A DNA stretch of 64,000 nt from Zonotrichia leucophrys gambelii (taxonomy: Eukaryota > Chordata > Aves > Passeriformes > Passerellidae), in the NCBI RefSeq assembly GCF_028769735.1, contig NC_088173.1, positions 11,119,038-11,183,037 of the forward strand. Reading direction: 5' to 3'. Made by a program: the position numbers and the translations under genes. Numbering within the stretch: the first letter of the stretch is position 1; the number at the start of each line of letters is the position of its first letter. The notes under the pieces were generated by a model, which saw only the letters and a list, made by a program, of their open reading frames with translations, did not search any database and was not told the DNA's origin. Positions 36,946-48,800 of this stretch are shown here, piece by piece.

Positions 36946-37545
36946 TCTATGAATTTGGCTTTCTTAAAAAAATATTTTTCAAGAAGGCATGAGTATGCAC
37001 TAGGTAAATTGCTATGCCAGCAAACTAATAAGAGAAAAAATGCACTTATCTCGAACTAGATCAGTAAAAAGATTCAATATTAAAAATTAAAATATATGAA
37101 TTACCAAGAAGTACCTGGTGCTTGGTTAGAAACACTATGAAATTTGCAATTATAGTATTCACTGTCAGATGGAGAAGTCCAGAGCAATAGAAATCAGTGT
37201 TTCTTAAAACACCATCCATGGGGAGACTTCCTATTGTATATAATAGACCTGCTTTGAGGTTTTCATTGTTTTAAGGTAGCCTATGTGCCTGTCCTTGCCA
37301 TCCTTTGACAAGTATCTTACCATTTCTCTTAGTTTTATTCAGTGCCCCAAACCCAAATTGGTCAGAATAGTTGCTACTAAAAATATTAAAATACCTCCCA
37401 AGGAAGCGTCAAATGTGAGTTGCTGTTCCTCATAGTCTCAGAGTGCTGTTTTTGCTGTTTCCCAGCTCCTTTTTTCAGTAAATACTTCATGTTTACATCA
37501 CTTTGTACAGAATACCTTCATGGTTTTCTGCTCCGGGAAATACAT

Positions 37546-37695
37546 GGTTTTTCCAGGGGTTTTTCCATGGATTTTTCCAGGGTTTTTCCCAGAGGCTTTT
37601 CCAGGATTTTTCCTTTTTTTTTTTTTTTTTTTTTTTTCTGGGCTTTATAGGTTTTTCCCAGGGGTTTTTCCAGAGGTTTTCCCAGGGTTTTTCAT
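37546..37695. repeat. 12-bp minisatellite (TTTTTCCAGGGG-like) around a T24 tract
   Basis: About ten degenerate units of the form TTTTTCC(C)AGGGG or TTTTTCCATGGA lie either side of a run of 24 T at 37614-37637. Because the unit is a multiple of three bases, both strands give long frames with four-residue periodicity (FSRG/FPGV-type on plus, WKNP on minus). These are artefacts of the repeat. Confidence 0.92.
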
Positions 37696-40600
37696 CAACA
37701 TCTAGGAAAATAATGAGCAGTGTGTGGAGATGGAGCAGTGGCAAACTTGTGTTATGCCAGTAACATGAGAAAAAAGAACACTGTGAGGTTGCCTGTGGTA
37801 GCTTGTAGCTGAAGATGAGATGCTGCATAGAGAAGCAATGGTGAGTCATGTGGTGTGTGCTCCTGAGAGTTTGAACAGGTTTGTTCAAGACCTGTGGTAG
37901 ATCCAGATTATCTGAGAGCTTTAGGTTTTCAGTCACATTCTGCATAAATTTTTGTGCTGCATGGAACATTATAAGTCATATCAGGTGTCTAGAAAAAGGC
38001 AGGAAAATTGAATGTATTATAAGTAGAACGTTCAGTGCTGACTTGCTTACAGAACACTAGGAGGAACATCTTACTTTGTGGTCTTTGGTTTGACTCTTGC
38101 TGACCTGACAAAAAAATAAATAGGTTAGAACAATCCAACAATGGACAGCAAAATTATTTAACTGCATACTTTGGATGCTGCAAGTATTGGACACACTAAA
38201 TACATCTGCAGGAATGACATGTTCATAAGTGTTTTATATGGAAAGTGTTGTGACTTCACAATTGATGTGTTCTCTGTTTCTTCCTTTATTAAGTATATTT
38301 TATTATCTAAAAACAATACAGAGTTTAAAATTGCTTGCCTGATTAGGAACAATAACTGTTTTATTTTGCTGAAGTGCTTGACAGTCACACCAGAACCTGA
38401 GTTCATGGATGCACTAGGCCAAGATCATCATGCAGACTAATCAGTGATCTTACACTGCCCTCCCCAAACACATGCACTCCCAAAAATCATACATTTGGAT
38501 TTTATAGCTTATTTTTATTGTAGGTTTGCCCATTACAGTATGATATTAATATATGACTTTCCTACCAGTCTTGCTTTTTGTTAGTTTCTCCACATTTGCT
38601 TAGTTTTTCCTGCTCTCCTTTGAATGCCCAACCTCTGAAACTGTATAATATTTTTCTGGGGATTATGTCAACCAGCAATTGCTTAGGCACCTTTAGATTT
38701 TAGTGGCAATTACTATAAGTTTTCAGGAGTTAAAAAGTAGATGTTTGTGTATCATTTGGAGAAATCCCATTTGTCCCATGAAAATGCAACTTTCATCATC
38801 ATTGTAGAGCCTGATGCTGAAAAATACCATGTGGTAGTAATTTCTCATTTGCCATGAGGTGTTCTGCTAGAATGAATGTCTTAGAGCAATGAGGGTTTCT
38901 TTCTGTGGATTTTGCATGGTAGGGAGAGAAGAAACTGAGAGGGAAAAATCAGCCCTGTAATGTACTTTCTCTAAGTGAAGGAAATCTGTTCTAATTGTCT
39001 CAACATTTATTCCCTAGTGGAACAGTGCTTCTGAGTATCTGGTCCACAATGTTTTGCAGTCTCCCATGCAATGTACAGCTCTTAGAAATAATTTATTAGA
39101 CTGTTCCAATTTATTTTTTAATTTATGCATGTGTCTTATTTTGAAATAATTAGTTTCAACATCAGACTTAATAACCCCATTTTGTATTTCAAATTGTCTC
39201 ACTTACAAACATTTATAAACCTTTATTCAATTTTTACAGTACTCTGCAAAGTCTTCTGTGGAGTTTAATTGCCTATATACTCCACTTCATTAGCTGTCTA
39301 AGCAAATAATTTTAGAGTTGTATTAAATGAGAGGGGTTTTTTTCCTATTTGACAGCTTTTCTGTCCTATATGGTAACAGATGGGTTGCACTTAGTTCAAT
39401 GAACCAGATGCAAAATGAGCAGAATTTGCAGTTAAATACTGTTTATGTTGCATTTTTATTCACACACAATAAATTAAGTCAGCTTCCTGATTATGTAAAG
39501 TGAATGTTTACACTCTTTCATTGAAATTAATTAAAATGTATCCACTATGCTCTGTGAAACAAGCAGTTTTCCGGGCCTGCATGGGCTCAGAGGTACAATT
39601 TGTGCATTTCTTACTGAAGCAGTGTCAGCATAAGGAACTCTTATGTTGTGCTCCAGGCTGCTATCTCTTGTTCCTGCTCCTGTAACCATCCCTTTGTGCC
39701 TGCACAGCTGCTTGTGGTTCTGTGCAATGAACTGGATTAGGAAACATTAATCTCTTTTCTTGGGATACTTTTGATTGAAGATCAGTTCCCTCCTCCAGTT
39801 GGAATGGCCACACACATGGCTCTGCAGCCACAGCTCAGGAACAGACACAGAGGAGAGAACAGACTGAGCAGTGTGAGCTGCTTCAATTGTACAGCCATTG
39901 GAAAAAACTATTTATCATGCTCCACGTAGCTGTAAAACACACTGCAATTTCTCTTACATCCTCTGATTTTTGTCTTCACTTCCTTTTAGAACATCTTTGT
40001 CACTGAAGTGGCAAAGTTTTCATTAGTTGAAAAACTTTGACCATGACAGTGGTATCCCTCAAACTTTAGAAGTTTTGGCATTTAGAATCATTCTTTTCCT
40101 GCAACAAATGAAGTCTTGTAGAATTCCGTTCCATAGTTTTGTTCCTTTGGACTGGAAATAAAGGAACTGTAACTTTTCAAACAAGAAGATGATACTTACC
40201 AAGTGCATTTTTGGTGATACTCTTCTAGACTGCCTTGGTGAATGACTTGTATGTGAAATAGTTCTGAATGAAGAATTTTGGATAGTTCTTACTTTTATTC
40301 TGTCACATCTAACTGTAGCTCCTGTATTGCATATTTGATGTGTTTCTGATCTCTCTTTGTCTGAAAATATAGAGACTATTTTCATAGGAACCAGTGAAAT
40401 TACCAAAGTGGCAAATATCTTTCCTCTTCCCTCCCCATCCCAAACACTATCTCAAATCTCATTTGCATTTATTAGTAGACTATAATTTTCTAGACTATTA
40501 TTTCTTTTCAATAGTATTTTCTTGTGCTTTTTCATGAGCACAGGCATATTTGTTCAAACAGCTATGTGATGACTGGTACAAGTGACTCCTGTAGAGGACG

Positions 40601-43600
40601 GTGTGTTTGATAAGTATCTTCCTTTAATCTTCGTAAAAGAACAGTGAAATACAGTATTTTAGCTTGGCTGGAACCTAGCTAATGGAAGTGTGGCTTTCAA
40701 TGTTCCATATGCTTTCTAAGGATTTGATAACAGGCATTGCTGATAGCACAGAGACAGTGAGTTGGCTAATCACAGCTGTTTGCAAATAGCAGAAAGGCAG
40801 CAAAGGAACAGAATGATGTGAGTGTTGCTCATAGTGTTCCCTGGCAGGGTGGCTGTAAAGAAACCTGGAACTGTAAGGGAAGAACCTCTGCTGGTACTTT
40901 GATTCCTTCTGTGTTGAGGGAAACAGACAGCAAACACACAGCAGGGCATGTGAAATATGTGACTTTGGATTTCATCACCTTGCTGGAGGAGACTACAAAC
41001 TCTGGAAAACATCATCTGAGTTGAAAGGGAAAGTCAGAGCAGTTGGAGACACTTCCAAGTGCTATATGTAGAATCTTCTTTGATAGTAAACACCCCCTTG
41101 GGAAACAGATCCAAAGGCTGAAGGAAGACCTGAAATGGTGGTATGAAGCAACTTTATTCACGGTGCTACTTCTGTCATGTTCTCCTGAACAGCTAGCATG
41201 GCTGCTGGCATCAGTGTGGAATACTTCTGCATTTCTCTTAGCAAACTTAGAAATCAGGATTTCAGGAACCACAACAAATAAGTCTCCCCAAAACTAACCT
41301 GGGAAATAAATCTGTGAATTGGATAGGCTATAGAAGTTGTTTCCCTTGATATGAAACTTAGTCAGACAGGGAACTTGCATAAGGCTGAATATTTAATATG
41401 GATTTCTACTCCGGAGGCCCAGGAAGGGAAAGTCTGGATTGCCCCATCAGAAATACTGCAGTCCTTGACATTACTATTTTTTGTGACTGATACAGTTCTG
41501 CTGAAACGTATTTGGCTTGGTTCAGTTTTGCTGATAAATTGGGTAAATCACTGCGCAGAAAAGAAAAATAAGGTTCTGAGAACAGACTCTGAGGTAGAAG
41601 ACATTACAAGAAATATAGTTTTTTGCCTGAAGAGGTGATACTTGGTATTGTAGTGGCCTTCAAGAAATGGAGAAGTGGGATATGCTTCAGACCAAGAAGA
41701 GAGAAACAATAGAGTTAAAATCCCGCTCCCAAGATTGCAAAATGTGAAACAGCGCTGTTCAAACTGATGTTTCAGAATATGCTCCCACAGCAGGCTGCAT
41801 TGGAAGGAGTGGTTGTTTGTGTGTGTCCTCAGGCTTGTACAGTGCACCAGCTTGCCTTTGGGTGGTGGGAAGAAGGTACTGCCCACATGCCTGCCACAGC
41901 CCTTTTGTTATACTGAGGCATACACTGTGTACTAAAAAGGTATAAGGCCCTGTGAAGCAAGTGGACAGTCATCAGTAAGAAATTTATAACTGAAAAGAAG
42001 GGGAAGAAGTCTGCTTTGTATGGAGTTAGATATATAAGCAATACTTCCTACTTTAATTCCAAGTTCATGTATTAACACCATCTCAGCATGTGGTGGGGAT
42101 GAGCTTTCATAATGGTCTTCTCCAGGAACTGTGGAAACAGAAGACTGAAATAAGAAAGTAAATAAACCCCTTCTATACAAATGCAGTCTCTGTAGGTTGC
42201 TGTCCTTGTCTTTCTTAGCTGCTTTTTTCCTACAGTTTGGAGTGAAATGAGAGTATGCACACTGAAAATAAGGCATGCTGAAATAGAACCTAGGCTGTGT
42301 TTTCTTAGAAATAATGCAGAAGTAATAATGTCTGTATTATTTCTGTAGTATCCTTAATGTGCTTTTTGTATTTCAGATCAAGTAACTTGTAGTCAGTTTC
42401 ATTTGGCCTTCCCATGAGTGAATGCCACATCAGGGTGCAGGGTGTGGTGTCAGAATTCAATTAATTTCACAGAACTTGGAATGGAATAAGACTTAAAGTA
42501 ACTTTTGTAACTGTTACATTATAAATATCTCTATTCCTTTAAGATGTACCAGTAATGCTGTGTACTGAACAACTGAATTGTCCAAGTTTACTTAAAATGG
42601 ATTTGTCTTTTGCATGTGTTCCTACCAATGATGGAGTCAGATTTTACACATTGTTATGAGTCATTCACCATCAACACTGCTGCAGTGTTACGTTCCAGAC
42701 TTTAATCTTGCCATTCAGACTGTTGTGGCCTTTCTTGAGAATAATCTTGTCCTTACTTGGAGTTAAGGTTGCACCAAAGAGAGATGAAATATTTAAGTCT
42801 TGCCTACAGTAGTCAATCCTTCTCCATGTGTACCCTGCAGTAGTGTTGCTACAAGAACTTGTGCAGCTCTGTAGTAAATTGTATCAGGAGACCAATCTGC
42901 TTCAAAATTGACTTAGTGCCTGCCCAGTGTGTCTCCATTCCCCAGTTTAATTCACTTTTTGCGCCACAGAAATGTTTATGTTGCCCCAAGGGAAGAATAC
43001 AGGAGTGAGTATCTGGTTAGGGTACACCACGTATTTTGGTGGAAACGCTGGCTTGAGGTTTTAGTTCCAGCTGTGCTATGGCTGCTGATGAAGCAATGGC
43101 AGCACAGAGCTTAACAGTCTGATAGCACCTTTGTATTCAAGTGGGTTGCAGACCAGCCTGCAGCTTTTGCACCTGAGCATTCAATATTATCTGTCTGCAG
43201 TGGCAGTCTACAGGGATGGAGCTGCAGAGGAAAACTTCTGATGCTGTGGATTCACTGACCACACCACTTACATTTTGTTATGTGTTGGGACAGTAGGGAG
43301 GATGTCAGGTTAATTTTTGTCAGGTTGAATTTCCATTTCCACTTGGTGTGTACTTGGTTGCTGTTCTGGAATACATATCCAAATGCCCTTTCATACAAAA
43401 GGATGCCTCAGGATTGTTCCATGGAGTGAACCAAGGCACAGTGATTTGTCTGGATGACAGGGAAAACATCTTTGAAAATATTCATCTGAGCAAAAAATGC
43501 CAGTGTAAACTTATCAAGGGTAACTTGGCTCTGCCTGTAGATGCTGCAGTCAGACAGTTGCTCTGTGGTATCAGTGGGGTTTCTGTTGTTGTGCATAACT

Positions 43601-43698
43601 CTCCCGTTCTTTCTGATTCCAGTTCAAAACTTATTTTGCTGACAGTTCAGCAGCTGGTCCCACTTTGATCTCCAAGCTCTGAGACTGATGCATTCATT

Positions 43699-43742
43699 CA
43701 CTCTTTGTTGGTGGTAATGGCACTCTTTGTTGGTGGTAATGG
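43699..43742. repeat. 22-bp perfect tandem duplication
   Basis: Two identical copies of a unit starting CACTCTTTGTTGG and ending GTAATGG lie head to tail. With no mismatches it is probably recent and may be polymorphic. Confidence 0.96.
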
Positions 43743-43949
43743 TCAGAAAAAGAGATATTTTCCAGCACTTTTTATCATCCATCTCTATCTACCTTGGCAG
43801 TATTCTATGCAAAATGAGCTACGTATGACAACATGAAATTTAAATAAAATAAAAGGGTTTTGGTTGGACTGTTCATGGTGTGCACGTGTGTTTTCATAAA
43901 ATTTAGTACCCAAAGAAGGGAATTTCTTTTTCCAGACTGGCTGATGGAA

Positions 43950-44165
43950 ACATAGAATCATAGAAAACCAGCTTGGAAGGGACATCAAGGATCATCTGGT
44001 CCAATCTTTCACAGCAAAAGCATGGTCTAGAAAAGATGGCCCAACATCCCAAGCAGCTGAATCCTAAAAGTACCCAACACCTGGGAATCCACCGTTTCCC
44101 TGGGGAAGCGGAAGATTTTCCTGGGGAAATCTCTCCAGAACAAATTGTACTGCTTACCCTTGTCT
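43950..44165 (-). mobile_element. CR1 LINE fragment of a second subfamily, reverse orientation
   Basis: ACATAGAATCATAGAAAACC, GCTTGGAAGGGACATCAAGG, ATCATCTGGTCCAATC, TTCACAGCAAAAGCATGGTC, TAGAAAAGATGGCCCAAC, CAGCTGAATCCTAAAAGT and TGGGAATCCACC..TTCCCTGGGG follow the order of the CR1 subfamily that carries GCAAAAGCATGGTCTAGA. Near 44098-44130 the CCCTGGGGAA motif occurs twice, suggesting a small internal duplication. Confidence 0.88.
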
Positions 44166-45215
44166 TTGCCATGTGACTCCACGTAGAAAAGGAGTATCCA
44201 CCTCCATGAAGCTTTGCCAAAAAGAGGGAAGTGTGAAGACAGTGCTTGAACGTGTTGTATTTGCTGTGTAAAGGAAAATGTTGAATCTGAATAGTCTAAA
44301 AAGCACCAATGAAAGAAACCTGGCTGTGTGTTTGGCAGATGAACTGTACTGACTGTTTCCATCCTTATTCTTGTTTGGTCTTGTTTGACCAGCAGAAGCT
44401 ACACTGGAGCTTCTTGGTATTTTGACAGTCAAGCATATTCATTGTGCATCTGTAGGAAAACAGATGAACCTGCCAACACATGCACATTTCACTGCTTAAC
44501 TCTACTTTTCTCATGTTATCAATTTGTTTTTAGATTAAGCTCTAAGGCCTTGATTCTGAGCTGAGTATTACTGCAGTATGAATCAATGCAGAGATATTTT
44601 TTATCTTAGCACAGTTGAAAGTTTTTTGTTTCACCAACTGGAGTTCAAAGTATATTTATAGAGAGAATTGTGCCATGTGGCTACAATCTGTAGTAAATTC
44701 AAGTGCTTTTATGACAAAGCCCTAATTTTGAAGAGATTTCAGTCTTTTTTGGTTATGCATAAATTTGAATTTCTGGATCAAGCATAAAGGATTAAGTATT
44801 TTCTTTTACTTTTTAAAAGAAATAAATTCCAACTCTTCCTTTTCCTCCTGCTTTGGAGCTTAAATATCTTGGCAGCAGTGTTTGAAAGAGTTCTGGTTAA
44901 ACCAGTTTTGGAAAATAGTTTGGCAGGCTACAGTGGAGTAAAGCCAAAGTATGTACGAGGTAAGTTTTGAAACCTAATTGTAAGCTAAAATTACAGCTAT
45001 AGTGGGAGAGAGTGATGTGCAACTCAAAAAAAAAAAAAGTATTTGGTCTTTCCTCACCTCCTTTTTTCTTCTTTCTCCAATTAGTCAAGCTGGGCTAGAC
45101 TGCTTGAAACAGTACTCAAACTTCTCATGGATCCTACATTTCTTCTGCCTGAGCCTCAATCAGTGTAGACAGGAAATAACATAGTTAAGTAGTTCTTTGA
45201 AAAGTAGCTTATTTT

Positions 45216-45275
45216 TCATATCATCGTATAATATCATACATATCATATCATATCATATCATAATCTTATCACATC
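45216..45275. repeat. (ATATC)n pentanucleotide microsatellite, imperfect
   Basis: A perfect TATCA core at 45241-45262 is flanked by degenerate ATCAT/ATATC units, then passes into a TATTATTATT run. Confidence 0.93.
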
Positions 45276-45759
45276 ATATATATTATTATTAGGTAAAATT
45301 TCAAATCCTTAAAAATTTAGTTGTGTAGAGTCTATAGCACTGCAGAGAACTGACATTTTCTTTGCTGCATCATTTCTTGCAAAATAGTTGAAGCAAAGGC
45401 CATTTCCATTTCCCTTGATACTTTCCACTGTTGCACAAACACAGTTACTTTTAAATGTTTTAGTTTATCTGCTGTTGACTTTAGAAGTACAATTTGTAAT
45501 ATGACAGGATGACTGCAGGATATTACTTGTAAAGTTTGCATAAAATGGATTGTGCATTTTTTTCCCACAGTGAAAAATGTCTAGACTCTTCAGAACCTCT
45601 GTAAAGCTGTTATCCAGACAAATTAGTTCCATGAATTTGAGTCACATAAACCTCAAGAATTATACAACTAAATGGGGTCACCAAGTCATTTTACTGTTAG
45701 TAATAATACAAAATTCTCAAAACTCTGCTTAAAATCTGTAAAGCTGACAGAACATTGCT

Positions 45760-45869
45760 TTTCTTCTTCTTTCTTCTTTCTTCTTTCTTCTTTCTTCTTT
45801 CTTCTTTCTTCTTTCTTCTTTCTTCTTTCTTCTTTCTTCTTTCTTCTTTCTTCTTTCTTCTTCTTTCTC
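45760..45869. repeat. (TTCTTTC)n heptanucleotide polypyrimidine array
   Basis: About fifteen 7-bp units of pure C/T make a 110-base polypyrimidine tract on the plus strand, extended by further T/C-rich sequence to about 45890. The 80-codon frame across it, with SSFFFLL repeats, is a by-product. Mirror-symmetric polypyrimidine tracts like this can form triplex DNA. Confidence 0.97.
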
Positions 45870-48800
45870 AGTTTTTCTTTTTTTCTTTTTTTTAGAAATT
45901 TTCTGTTAATCTAAGTCTTAAAAATATTTCCTATCAGGGTGGGCATTCTGTTGCATATACAATTGGCTGTCTCTGGGCATTGCTGAATTGTATTAAGCAC
46001 AGATGTCATAGGGAATAATTTGTGGCTAACATCTGATGGCCAGCCTAAGAGTAGAAGTCTGTGTAATACCCAGTTCATTCGTAGAGAGATGTTCATTCTG
46101 AGGAAGTACTGATGTCATAATCTTTATGGTCAGTATCTTCTTTTTGATCTTCTATACTGTTCCAAAATTCATACAAATGCCAAAAATTAACTCCTCATTA
46201 TCCATGACTTCTCACCTGGTTTTGATTGCGCTTTTCAAATAGCCTCTGATCCAGCATGTGCTTCTTACTTGTGCTTTCTTTGTGTTCCCTATACTCAGTC
46301 TGATAAATTTTGAACACAGAAGTACTCTGGACACAACTTGCATTCACTTAGAATCCATCTCCCTGCTTTTACACAAGCTCTAACAAATGTGCTTTGTTTT
46401 ACTTCCAAGCAGTTAAAACTGTGAACATTATTTTGTTTAGTCTTTTGTCTTTTCTGGAAGGAAGGGGAGAAGAAAAGAAGCAATGTGAATAAATTGAGTT
46501 AAGCTAAGTTTAGGAAGAGCCAGATGCATAGTTTTAACAATTTCCTCAGCTGAATGGTATTTTCATGCTCTGTTTATGTGTTGTCTTTGAAGAGAACCTG
46601 TTAGCAGAACATAACTTTAATAATATGAAATAGCTTTCTGAGAGATTTGGTTTTTTCAGAGTTGGCATTGTAGAATTAGGAACAAGTAGAATGAAAGGAA
46701 ATATGAGATTACTTTAATTCTGAAAAAGTCATGGCATGTCAGCACGTCATTTATCCCAGTGTATATTCTATGGTGATAGGCATGAAATGTTAAAGTATCT
46801 GCTTTCTCAGATGCATTTTCTGCTCTTTTGGATAATTTATGTCTGGATCATGACAAAATTTCTAATGTCACACACTCATACAACTATGATCAGAGGGCAA
46901 AGTTATAAATAAAATTTAAAAAGAGTCATCTTTTCTGAAGGAGTAGTTCTCTTTGATCTGTTTGATCTCTGGGCTCAGTAGCTCTACTGCCTTGTTCTCA
47001 TTTTCTCATGTTTTGGCCTAATAGCTGTCACCAGTTTCATATGAATCATTGCAGTCCAGTGCAGAGTCCACCAATATCTTTCAAGAGTCAACCTATTTTT
47101 TCTGCTCTGGACAATTCATCCATTTGCTGTTGGCCTGCCCTGAACACCCTTCCAGAAGTATTCCTGGCCATCACACAGTTGTCTGCTGTTTGTGGTGGGT
47201 TTTGCAATTCCCATCAGAAAAAACCCCAGTCTTTTAAGGCCTCTTTTGAAGATAATTGATCGGTTTTAATGATTTGGAGTTTGTTTTGGGTTTTTTTTTT
47301 CATTTCTCTTTGCAGCCGTTGGGAATTGCAGAGTAAATGAAATGTGTCCATCTGTACCCTTGTGAAGTCTTAGCTTTCCTGCTCAGGACATTACCTAGCC
47401 AATAGTTCACATGTAAAATGAGTTGTCTTGAAAATTTCAGAAGAAATACCTGTTTATGGTGCATGGCTAGAAGAAAAGCATTTTTCTTTTTCAGACTTGT
47501 ACTCTCAATTTTCAAAACTTTCTCTCTACATTATGTCAGCGAGAGACTGTAGAGTGTCATCATCCAGCCCATCTCTAGGGATAACCATGGTGAGGTCGGA
47601 CAACTGCTTGTGCTACTGGAGAGTTACACACGAGGGGTAGAACATCTTCTGTCATTCAGAGGCAAAGTAATTGCAGATGTTTTGTACACAACAGGCAGGC
47701 TGCTGTGCCAGCTTCCTTAAGTATCTGCAGTGCTGAAGCAGAGCATCAGATTTCACTGAATTTTGTCTTCTTTTTTACAGTTTTGTGCAGAGTTTGGAAA
47801 TAGAGAGGAACTTAGACTTCAGGGAATAAATCCCTGACTAAATCAGAAGATGGCAATTAATTCCAGGTAAATCACCTGGATTATCTTCAAGGTTGATTTT
47901 TTTACCTTTTGTTCTAGCCAGAAATTCTGCTGTGTATATAATGATAGATTTCTAAAACTATATTTGGCTAGCACAAAAAAACATTTCCAATTTGTGCACC
48001 ACTGAAACTTTGCTAGGAAGTACACAGCTCCTCTTAATGCACAAAATTGCAAGGAGTTTTTTGTCCTTCAAATCCTTTTATCTAGACCCAGACTTTCTGC
48101 CTTGAATTTCCAAATTTCCATCCTATTTTGTTACTTCAATTAGAGCTTGTTATTTGTCTTTATACCAGATTGATAGCATTTAACAAGGACTTTTTTTTCA
48201 AAATTATTATCACAGACCAAATAACCTGAAAGAATCATGTTGTTACAAATGGATGATGCATGGACTAATAATTCCTGCATTTTTGTTCTTTTTCCCCCCT
48301 CTTCACCAAAACATTGATAGATAATGTTTTAGGTAGTTCAGTAACAGATGCTGAACTCTAGATGTTTTTTTTTGAGAAGTCTATATAACATTTGCAAAAC
48401 TGGAGGTATTTTGGTCTTTCAGCTTATTATTTTTAGATTTCAGTGGAAAAAAGCTGAACAGCAGCAGTGATTTTCCTTCTGTTATCATCAAAGTATTTCT
48501 AAATTGTTTTTCTTCTAAGCACTAGAATTATGTTAGGGTCTCTTTTTGAGCCAAAACAAACAATTCTTACTATATAACTAGAAGCAATTTGAAACATTTT
48601 CAAGAATAGTTTCACAGTGGAGCAATTACTGTAACTTAGTATTTTCCTGTCTGATGAATCATGATTGAAGTAGGCAGAAAGTAATGAAAAATTGAACCTA
48701 GTATGTATGTGAAATGTGGAAAAAGGTCAAAATTGCAAGGAAATAAAAGAAAGTAGCTGGAAGTTATGAGAGTCTGATCACAGGGAACATTTGGTTCTTC

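Noticed and set aside
37493..37969. 158-codon minus-strand frame with lysine run and WKNP repeats
   Set aside because: Most of its repetitive part is the 12-bp minisatellite and the T24 tract; the remainder shows no similarity I know.
45672..45914. 80-codon frame with SSFFFLL repeats
   Set aside because: It is translation of the TTCTTTC microsatellite.
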